Below are positions 1 through 4,771 of a DNA stretch of 5,500 nt, piece after piece (the first letter of the stretch is position 1; the number at the start of each line of letters is the position of its first letter). The stretch spans positions 1 through 5,500 of the forward strand of contig JACRQB010000009.1 of NCBI GenBank assembly GCA_016222925.1. Reading direction: 5' to 3'. The notes under the pieces were generated by a model, which was not told the DNA's origin, searched no databases, and was given only the letters and a program-made list of their open reading frames with translations. This DNA is from Nitrospirota bacterium (GTDB lineage: Bacteria; Nitrospirota; Nitrospiria; Nitrospirales; Nitrospiraceae). The translations under genes and the position numbers were made by a program.

Positions 1-51
1 CAACGGATCGTGCTCGCTGCCCTCATTGACTCATTGCGAAAGGCGAAGTAA
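1..51 (+). CDS. 3' end of an unidentified upstream gene (partial)
   Basis: Frame 1 is open from the window edge and ends QRIVLAALIDSLRKAK, then TAA at 49-51. The last A of the stop is the first A of the next gene's ATG (TAATG), a common arrangement for translational coupling. The residues are plausible for a protein C-terminus, and the other two frames read less well or stop early. Sixteen residues are too few to name the product. It is probably the preceding member of the same operon. Confidence 0.5.
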   Translation, partial: QRIVLAALIDSLRKAK

Positions 52-698
52 TGGCTAAGACCCCTGTGGATTTGATGATTTTCGATTTGGACGGTACACT
101 GATCGAGTCGAAGTGGGATATTGCGCAATCCGTCAACTTGACCCTTGCTGAGCTGGGATTACCCGAACGCCCCGTCGAAGAAATTTTCGGTTTTGTCGGT
201 GATGGCGTCAAACGGTTGCTGCGCCTTGCAGTCGGGGAGGGAAATCAGATCAGATTCGAAGAAGCGCTCAAAGTCTTTCGAGGCCATTATCTCGAACATT
301 GTCTGGACCGGACCAGCTTCTACCCAGGTATTGAGCCGATGCTGCAACATTTTTCCCACAAAGACAAAGTGATTGCGACCAACAAGTCGATCGAATACAC
401 CCGTGTGATCCTGAATGGGTTGGGTCCACAGCATTTCCTGTACATGGTCGGTGGGGACAACGGGTTTGGGCTCAAACCGGAACCAGGGATGTTATTGCAC
501 ATGATGGAAAAAGTAGGTGCGCCGAAAGAGCGGACGATCCTCGTCGGAGACAGTACGAATGATATCAATGGAGGACATAACGCCGGTATTCGCGTCTGTG
601 CCGTCGGGTATGGGATGGGCAATCGGGAGAAGATGGCAGCCTGTCAGCCTGATTGGTTTATCGAAAAGCCGGAACAACTGATGGAGATTTTTATATGA
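51..698 (+). CDS. HAD-superfamily phosphatase, phosphoglycolate phosphatase-like
   Basis: A 215-residue cytoplasmic haloacid-dehalogenase hydrolase with all four family motifs. Motif I is FDLDGTL, with nucleophile Asp12 and acid/base Asp14. Motif II is ATNKS with Thr110. Motif III is the Lys142 of GLKPEPG. Motif IV is GDSTND with Asp167 and Asp171 for magnesium. Residues about 20-90, including GFVGDGVKRLL, form the helical cap typical of the Gph/PGP subgroup, which removes phosphate from 2-phosphoglycolate or similar small phosphate esters. The length is normal for the family. The ATG at 51 overlaps the upstream stop by one base and has GAAAGG at 38-43 seven bases before it, which fixes the start. 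The gene ends in an ATGA overlap with the peptidase gene that follows. The exact substrate cannot be read from sequence; pyrophosphatase or other sugar-phosphate phosphatase activity is possible. No obvious functional link to the M16 genes is visible beyond co-transcription. Confidence 0.9.
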   Translation: MAKTPVDLMIFDLDGTLIESKWDIAQSVNLTLAELGLPERPVEEIFGFVGDGVKRLLRLAVGEGNQIRFEEALKVFRGHYLEHCLDRTSFYPGIEPMLQHFSHKDKVIATNKSIEYTRVILNGLGPQHFLYMVGGDNGFGLKPEPGMLLHMMEKVGAPKERTILVGDSTNDINGGHNAGIRVCAVGYGMGNREKMAACQPDWFIEKPEQLMEIFI

Positions 699-1477
699 AA
701 CATAGGTCAAGGTTCAGGCCGAGGCTGAGAAAAGATTTCGTTTCTAGACAAGGCAGGCTCCTGGTGTTTGCTCTGAGCCTCACGCTGATCCTTAACCTCC
801 ACCTTGGCGTACTCTTTGCCGCCACGCCGAGTCTCGCTGAACGGGTGATCGAACACCGGCTGGCAAATGGGCTGACCGTTCTCATGGTCGAACGACATCA
901 GACGCCGGTCGTCTCCATCAACATCACCTTCGCAGTGGGCGGGATCGATGAGCAGGTCGGCCAAACCGGACTCGCGCATCTCTATGAGCATATGGCCTTT
1001 AAAGGCACGCGTGTCGTCGGCACGACAAGCTATGAGAACGAAAAACCGATTTTGGACGAACTCGCGCTCGTCGGGACCGAGCTCGACCAACGTCAGCGTG
1101 ATCTGGCCACTACAGGGAGTGGTGCGACGGCGGAAGAGCGTGCCGCGATTGCATCGCTCCAGAATCGCCTCGTTGAGCTACAGACGCAGGCCTCGCGCTA
1201 CGTGGTCGGGAATGAAATGGCGTTGTTGTATCAGCGGCACGGCGGTGTCGGACTGAATGCATCGACGGGCAAGGATGTGACGCGGTATATGATTAGTCTG
1301 CCGTCCAATCGGTTGCCCTTATGGGCGGCGATTGAATCAGACCGAATGGCCAACCCTGTGTTGCGCGAGTTCTATAAGGAACGCGGTGTCGTGATGGAAG
1401 AACGGCGTCTGCGGAACGAAAGCCTTCTTCAAGGCCCACTATGGTCCCAATCGTGCCACGATAGCGTTGGTCGGTGA
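695..1477 (+). CDS. M16 zinc peptidase, N-terminal fragment with the catalytic motif
   Basis: The ATG at 695 overlaps the phosphatase stop (ATGA), with GGAG at 683-686 eight bases upstream. It is preferred over an earlier in-frame GTG at 653 that lies inside the phosphatase gene. Residues 1-21 are rich in Arg and Lys, and 22-43 form a hydrophobic export segment ending LFAAT, so the product is probably sent across the inner membrane by Sec. The zinc motif HLYEH gives His95, Glu98 and His99. The expected third ligand is probably Glu235 in VVMEERR. The spacing between them is longer than in pitrilysin because of a Glu/Gln-rich insertion at about residues 115-175, a known feature of one bacterial M16 subgroup. 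After RNES (about 242) the reading frame leaves the family pattern: the last ~18 residues, ending in TGA at 1475-1477, look out of frame. The C-terminal half of the enzyme is therefore absent from this product. Confidence 0.75.
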   Translation: MKHRSRFRPRLRKDFVSRQGRLLVFALSLTLILNLHLGVLFAATPSLAERVIEHRLANGLTVLMVERHQTPVVSINITFAVGGIDEQVGQTGLAHLYEHMAFKGTRVVGTTSYENEKPILDELALVGTELDQRQRDLATTGSGATAEERAAIASLQNRLVELQTQASRYVVGNEMALLYQRHGGVGLNASTGKDVTRYMISLPSNRLPLWAAIESDRMANPVLREFYKERGVVMEERRLRNESLLQGPLWSQSCHDSVGR

Positions 1478-2189
1478 TATCAATCCACAAGAAACCATTG
1501 CGTTGATCGAGCAGACGTTCGGGAAAATTCCTGCCGCACCGCCGGCGCCGCCTTTGGTGACGATCGAACCGGAGCAGCGAGGCGAGCGGCGAGTCGACGT
1601 AGAGTTCGATGCCGAGCCGGCTATCGTGATTGGGTACCACAAGCCAACCTTGAGGGATTCAGATGACGATGTGTTTGACGTGATCGACGCGGTACTGAGC
1701 GATGGACTGACGTCTCGCTTGCATCACAAGCTGGTACGGGAGAAGCGGCTGGCCGTCTCGGTCGGGTCGGATGCCAGTCATCCGGGGGTGCGGGCGCCGA
1801 ATCTCTTCGTCGTCACAGCGACGCCCTTAGCCCCTCATACGGCAGCGGAAGTTGAAACCGCGATCTATGAGGAGTTGGAACGACTGAAGCGGGAGCCGGT
1901 TTCCTCTCAGGAACTGGAAAAGGTGCTCAACAATTTAGATGCTGATCTGGTGCGAGGTCTACGATCGAATAGCGGTCTAGCTGCTCAACTATCCTTATAT
2001 CAGGCGGTGGCAGGCGGCTGGCGCTACATCGTGACGTCACGTGACAAGGTTGCCAAGGTCACGGCGGCTGATATCCAGCGAGTGGCGACGCAGTACTTTA
2101 CGAAATCAAACCGTACCGTAGCGGTTTTGGTAAAGAAACATACCGAGAAGACCGTTGCCGCAGTACCAGCCGGTGAGGTGAGACCATGA
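1467..2189 (+). CDS. M16 peptidase, C-terminal fragment in a shifted frame
   Basis: This frame carries the second half of the same M16 protein. Family-like sequence is readable from about 1422 (AFFKAHYGPNRATIALVGD), before any start codon. The only early start, TTG at 1467, has no ribosome-binding site and lies inside a conserved strand, so independent translation is unlikely. The M16 C-terminal domain follows, with SRLHHKLVREKRLAVSVGS at 1708-1764. Where active or partner subunits have an Arg and, seven residues later, a Tyr, this protein has Val and Val, suggesting that a second subunit supplies substrate binding. The end of the domain is intact (DIQRVATQYF) and is followed by a short tail. 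The stop at 2187-2189 overlaps the ATG of the second M16 gene (ATGA). Confidence 0.65.
   Translation: MVGDINPQETIALIEQTFGKIPAAPPAPPLVTIEPEQRGERRVDVEFDAEPAIVIGYHKPTLRDSDDDVFDVIDAVLSDGLTSRLHHKLVREKRLAVSVGSDASHPGVRAPNLFVVTATPLAPHTAAEVETAIYEELERLKREPVSSQELEKVLNNLDADLVRGLRSNSGLAAQLSLYQAVAGGWRYIVTSRDKVAKVTAADIQRVATQYFTKSNRTVAVLVKKHTEKTVAAVPAGEVRP
2175..2180 (+). promoter_or_regulatory. Ribosome-binding site of the second M16 gene
   Basis: GAGGTG lies five bases before the ATG at 2186 and supports that start. A second in-frame possibility is GTG at 2216, preceded by AAGGGG at 2204-2209. It would give a shorter, more typical signal peptide. The ATGA overlap favours 2186. Confidence 0.5.
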
Positions 2190-3523
2190 AGCAGGTGAGA
2201 GGTAAGGGGTTAGGAGTGAGGGGAAGTGGAATCGCTGGCTTGGTTGGCATGGCCATGCTGCTAGCGTCAGTCACCACGGTGTATGCAGGGGAACTCTCAC
2301 TCGGTGATCCCCGAACCATGACGTTTAAGCCGGTTGAATTTTCACCACCGGAACCCGAGCGGGTCGTGCTGGACAACGGCATGGTCCTCTATCTGCTGGA
2401 AGACCATGAATTACCGTTGGTGTCGATCACGGCGACGATGCGAACAGGGAGTTGGCTTGATCCAACCGATAAGATCGGACTTGCCGGCATGACCGGGGCA
2501 GTGATGCGGACCGGTGGCGGCGGCGGTCTTTCCGCAGAGCAGGTTGATGCCGAACTGGAGCAATTTGCGGCTGATGTGAGTATCGGGATCGGGCGGCAAT
2601 CAGGGTCGGCGTCTCTCGATGTCCTGAGCAAAGATGTGAAACGGGGGTTGGAGATCTTCGCCGGTCTCATTCGGACCCCGGCGTTCGATCCCGCCCGTGT
2701 CGAATTAGTCAAGCTGCAGGCTATCGAGGGGATCCGCCGCCGTCAGGATAATCCCGGCTCCATCGTCGGCCGTGAATTTGCCAAGATGCTCTATGGGGCC
2801 GCTCATCCGAGCGCCCGAGAGAGCTCGCTGGATTCGGTCACACGCATCACGAGGGACGATCTCGTCACCTTCCATCACAACACGATTCACCCGAACGGGA
2901 TGATTCTCGGTGTGACCGGCGATTTTAAGAGAGATGAGATGGTGGCCTCTCTGCGCACAGCATTCGGAAATTGGGAAAAAGGAACGGTGCCGGAGTTGAG
3001 GATCGTCGATGTCCCGGAGGCGGAGCTGTCCAGGCCGGTTGTCCGGTTCGTCGGGAAAGAAACATCGCAGACTCATCTCCGGGTGGGACATCTTTCGATC
3101 AAGGAGAATGATTCCGACTACGTGGCGTTGGCCATTGCGAACGATATTTTGGGCGGGAGTTCATTTCGTAGCCGCCTCTTCAACGATGTGCGAACGAAAC
3201 GGGGGCTGGCCTATTCCGTCGGCAGCCGTCTCAATACGGGGATGCATGATCAAGGTGTCTGGCTGATGCGGGCGGAAACCAAGTTGACCTCCACACAGGA
3301 AGTGATCGAGCGGTTTGTGGCGAATATCGAACGCATCCGCGCCGAGCCGGTGACCGACGCGGAGCTTGCGGAGGCCAAGGAAGCGTATGTGAATTCGTTC
3401 GTATTTTCCTTTGCCAGCCCTTCGGCGATCGTCAGCCGGTTGGTGGAATTAGAGTACGATGGATTGCCGAAGGACTTTCTGCAACAACTGCGCACCAAGG
3501 TCGTGCAGGGCACCCTTGCTTAG
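2186..3523 (+). CDS. Non-catalytic M16 family protein, probable partner subunit, C-terminally truncated
   Basis: A 445-residue exported M16 protein. Residues 16-34 are a hydrophobic signal segment with a likely cleavage after VYA (34). Alignment by eye to the upstream gene places GLAGMTGA (98-105) opposite GLAHLYEH, so Gly101, Gly104 and Ala105 replace the zinc-binding His, Glu and His: this subunit should not bind catalytic zinc. The C-terminal domain keeps RTKRGLAYSVGS with Arg336 and Tyr343, the substrate-binding pair of M16B partner subunits. Together with the neighbour this suggests a heterodimeric protease acting outside the cytoplasm. The protein ends LQQLRTKVVQGTLA, about 50 residues before a normal M16 C-terminus, and the final few residues probably come from foreign sequence joined near 3505-3520. 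The n-region (VRGKGLGVRGSG) is encoded by a G-rich tract resembling a dispersed repeat. A truncated last domain would probably fold poorly, so the gene may be non-functional. Confidence 0.8.
   Translation: MKQVRGKGLGVRGSGIAGLVGMAMLLASVTTVYAGELSLGDPRTMTFKPVEFSPPEPERVVLDNGMVLYLLEDHELPLVSITATMRTGSWLDPTDKIGLAGMTGAVMRTGGGGGLSAEQVDAELEQFAADVSIGIGRQSGSASLDVLSKDVKRGLEIFAGLIRTPAFDPARVELVKLQAIEGIRRRQDNPGSIVGREFAKMLYGAAHPSARESSLDSVTRITRDDLVTFHHNTIHPNGMILGVTGDFKRDEMVASLRTAFGNWEKGTVPELRIVDVPEAELSRPVVRFVGKETSQTHLRVGHLSIKENDSDYVALAIANDILGGSSFRSRLFNDVRTKRGLAYSVGSRLNTGMHDQGVWLMRAETKLTSTQEVIERFVANIERIRAEPVTDAELAEAKEAYVNSFVFSFASPSAIVSRLVELEYDGLPKDFLQQLRTKVVQGTLA
2195..2229 (+). repeat. G-rich degenerate repeat tract inside the signal-peptide coding region
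   Basis: The stretch is made of variations on GTGAGGGG, GTAAGGGG and TTAGGAG units with almost no C. It encodes VRGKGLGVRGSG, before the hydrophobic part of the signal peptide. Tracts of this kind occur as dispersed, usually intergenic, repeats in several bacterial genomes. That this one belongs to such a family is inference from its appearance. Confidence 0.45.
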
Positions 3524-3842
3524 GAAGCTGGGAATTGGCGAAGGTGATTTTGGGCTGTATGCTCCGGAAAGTTCTGTTGAATGGTGGGGAGTCAGAAAGC
3601 CGATTTTGGAAAAGTTGAAACGCATCTATGGAGACAAGTGGGTTTTGATTCTTTTGAACAATCACCCGGAATCTGGCTATTTCTACACACCAGAAGATGT
3701 GCGCAACTCAATGCCCTGGTCTTCTGATGTTACGGGGGAAAACCTGAAGATAACGCAATCCACACTGGGACACCATAAGCCATTTTACAATGCTGATGCT
3801 TTCTGGGCTCTACTTGAAGAAGCTGGTGGTACTTGGAAATGA
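3516..3842 (+). pseudogene. Unrecognised open frame, probably the 3' part of a foreign gene
   Basis: The frame is open from 3459, but its beginning (to about 3505) is only an out-of-frame reading of the M16 gene. From about 3516 the residues look like real protein: LRKLGIGEGDFG, then WWGVRKPILEKLKRIYGDKW, then NNHPESGYFYTPEDVR, then LGHHKPFYNADAFWALLEEA, ending GGTWK with TGA at 3840-3842. It is rich in aromatic residues, has no signal peptide or membrane segment, and is visibly more AT-rich than the M16 genes. I do not recognise the family. There is no convincing start: TTG at 3516 follows GCAGGG by five bases, but this lies on the junction and may be accidental. The likeliest reading is the surviving C-terminal ~105 residues of a gene whose 5' part was lost when it was joined to the M16 gene. 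Its stop lies 26 bases from the stop of the convergent minus-strand regulator. A complete small gene using the TTG start is the alternative. Confidence 0.45.
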
Positions 3843-3868
3843 TGTATGTGCTGACGCACTCCTGCCTT

Positions 3869-4243
3869 TTACACTGCGATCTCGAACTGGATTCGCTCAT
3901 AGGGAACGGTTGGAGTGACGGAGTCCCTCAGATGCGCACCCGGTTCCAGTTGCACCAGACCGAGGTCTGCGAGGAGTTTCAGATCGGCATGTACGTTCTT
4001 GAAATCCCTGCGGATCAGCTTGGCCAGCGCGGCAATAGAGCGAGGCCGACGAGTGCGGATGCAATGTAAAAGGGCCAGTCGAGACGGCGTCAGTACTTGT
4101 CGCATCGCTTCTACGCTGACGAAGTAGACTCCTGTTCGTTTGGGCAGGGTCTTGCCGGATTGGACTGCCTTCAGAGTGGCACCAAACTCTCGCAGGCCTT
4201 CCTCTAATGAGCGCACTCCCACCTTCAGTCGTTTGACTTTCAT
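3869..4243 (-). CDS. Winged-helix DNA-binding protein, probable antitoxin partner of TumE
   Basis: A 124-residue protein. Residues 1-47 form a short N-terminal region (LEEGLREFGATLKAVQSGK) with a strand VYFVSVEAM. Residues about 50-102 are a winged helix-turn-helix: LTPSRLALLHCIRTRRP, then SIAALAKLIRRDFKNVHADL as the recognition part, then KLLADLGLVQLEPG as the wing. This matches the MarR-like putative DNA-binding proteins (HVO_A0114 type) often found beside TumE toxins. The ATG overlaps the toxin stop by four bases (ATGA at 4243-4240 on the minus strand), and a strong AAGGAG lies eight bases upstream, so it should be made efficiently even though it is second in the operon. That suits an antitoxin that must be in excess. 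It probably also represses its own promoter, where an inverted repeat covers the toxin start codon. The antitoxin role is inferred from context; the DNA-binding fold is clear from sequence. Confidence 0.8.
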   Translation of the reverse strand: MKVKRLKVGVRSLEEGLREFGATLKAVQSGKTLPKRTGVYFVSVEAMRQVLTPSRLALLHCIRTRRPRSIAALAKLIRRDFKNVHADLKLLADLGLVQLEPGAHLRDSVTPTVPYERIQFEIAV

Positions 4244-4533
4244 CGTTCCAACTCCTTCTTGACTGCCGCGACATCGCGGCGAAAATCTTCGATCAAGCGA
4301 TTCATAGTCGTAAAGACGTACGGTGTTGTGGCTCTATGAAAGTGTCGATGATCGCCCTTGTGTTCGTGGTTGTCGTAGCCGACCAATCGCTGCCGCTTTC
4401 GTATGTAAACCAAGGAGTACTTGAATCCATACGGCGTGGTTGGTGCTTTTGGAACGTCGTAGACCTTCATTTCCACCAAACCTCCCTGTTCATCCACGTA
4501 CTTTGTGTGGAGGACCAGCTTTGCCTTTGGCAT
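4240..4533 (-). CDS. tumE: TumE-family toxin (DUF6516) of a toxin-antitoxin pair
   Basis: A 97-residue cytoplasmic protein with the features of the TumE family. The N-terminus has a strand ending VDEQGGLVEMKVYDVP (13-28). A central PYGFKYSLVYI (34-44) leads to the hallmark GYDNHEHKGDHRHF (52-65), rich in His, Asp and Lys. The C-terminal helix is TTMNRLIEDFRRDVAAVKK. The length is typical and nothing is missing. TumE is known as the toxic member of a two-gene system first described on a Pseudomonas plasmid; its biochemical target cannot be read from the sequence. The clustered His and charged residues suggest a catalytic or metal-binding site, which is inference. The start at 4533 is the only suitable ATG and has no Shine-Dalgarno sequence, in line with a promoter so close that the mRNA may be almost leaderless. 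The gene runs into the winged-helix partner with a four-base overlap. Confidence 0.8.
   Translation of the reverse strand: MPKAKLVLHTKYVDEQGGLVEMKVYDVPKAPTTPYGFKYSLVYIRKRQRLVGYDNHEHKGDHRHFHRATTPYVFTTMNRLIEDFRRDVAAVKKELER
4252..4257 (-). promoter_or_regulatory. Strong ribosome-binding site of the antitoxin-like gene
   Basis: The minus strand reads AAGGAG eight bases before the ATG at 4243. It lies within the last codons of the toxin gene. The toxin gene itself has no comparable site, so the operon seems set to favour the second product. Confidence 0.65.
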
Positions 4534-4552
4534 ATGGCAGTAGATACCATAT
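4532..4552. promoter_or_regulatory. Inverted repeat over the TumE start codon and -10, probable operator
   Basis: ATATGG at 4532-4537 and CCATAT at 4547-4552 are perfect inverted repeats with nine bases between. They bracket the -10 element and include part of the toxin start codon. A dimeric winged-helix repressor binding here would block transcription. The protein encoded by the second gene of the operon is the natural candidate, as toxin-antitoxin operons are commonly autoregulated. Confidence 0.45.
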
Positions 4553-4568
4553 AGAAATGGAGTGTCAA
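4541..4568 (-). promoter_or_regulatory. Promoter of the TumE operon
   Basis: On the minus strand a perfect TTGACA (plus positions 4563-4568) is followed after 16 bases by TATCTA (4541-4546), which matches only the first half of the -10 consensus. Transcription would start about at the ATG at 4533, giving a leaderless or nearly leaderless message. The weak -10 may mean low activity or help from a factor. Confidence 0.5.
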
Positions 4569-4621
4569 GGAGTATGGCCAGGGAAACTTATGCGGTTGCT
4601 AGGCCCATCCTTGATTGACAC

Positions 4622-4639
4622 CAGTACGACACGGTACTG
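4622..4639. repeat. Small inverted repeat CAGTAC-N6-GTACTG
   Basis: CAGTAC at 4622-4627 and GTACTG at 4634-4639 are perfect inverted repeats. It lies two bases after a TTGACA (4615-4620) in the gap between the divergent TumE and HTH-hydrolase genes. It could be an operator or a small hairpin. No matching -10 is visible at the right distance from that TTGACA. Confidence 0.35.
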
Positions 4640-4771
4640 TGAGCTGTTAGAATTGAAGGGTCAGGTTGATTCACTGAAGGGCCTAAGCCATGGTAATCTT
4701 TAGTGGGTTTCTCGATGGGGCTAGTGGCAAGGACTTGGAAACCAGGAATCCAGTAGCTGAAAGCGGATCAC

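Larger units (their letters stand above)
695..2189 (+). pseudogene. Catalytic M16 peptidase gene, interrupted by a frame-changing internal deletion
   Basis: This span is one M16 (insulinase-like) gene split across two frames. Homology-like sequence runs in frame from 695 to about 1423 and resumes in another frame from about 1422 (AFFKAHYGPNR) to the stop at 2187-2189. Between the two, the roughly 40 residues that M16 proteins normally carry after the EERR segment (the region usually containing an AHPYG-like motif) are missing. As written, no full-length protein can be made. The two open pieces are described separately. A sequencing or assembly error is the main alternative to a true pseudogene. 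Confidence 0.7.

Noticed and set aside
707..1090. A 127-codon minus-strand open frame in the first M16 gene
   Set aside because: It is opposite the zinc-motif region of the peptidase, which is clearly coding on the plus strand.
1423..1477. Programmed ribosomal frameshift joining the two halves of the first M16 gene
   Set aside because: There is no clear slippery run followed by a structure, and a frameshift would not explain why about 40 family-typical residues are absent at the join.
3843..3868. A bidirectional terminator between the convergent stops
   Set aside because: The 26-base gap shows only a weak TGCTGACGCA-type fold with no GC-rich stem and no clean T-run.
3516..4603. TTGCTTAGG (3516-3524) and TTGCTAGG (4596-4603) as possible direct repeats flanking an inserted islet
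   Set aside because: The two differ by one base in length, are short enough to occur by chance, and the second does not mark a return to M16 sequence.
4336..4703. Plus-strand open frames across the TumE gene and the adjacent gap
   Set aside because: They are readings opposite the TumE gene that run on into the gap. Neither has a ribosome-binding site or recognisable domains.
4706..4743. GGTTTC / GAAACC inverted repeat as a terminator or recombination site
   Set aside because: The arms are only six bases with 26 bases between and no T-run follows, so it could easily be chance.
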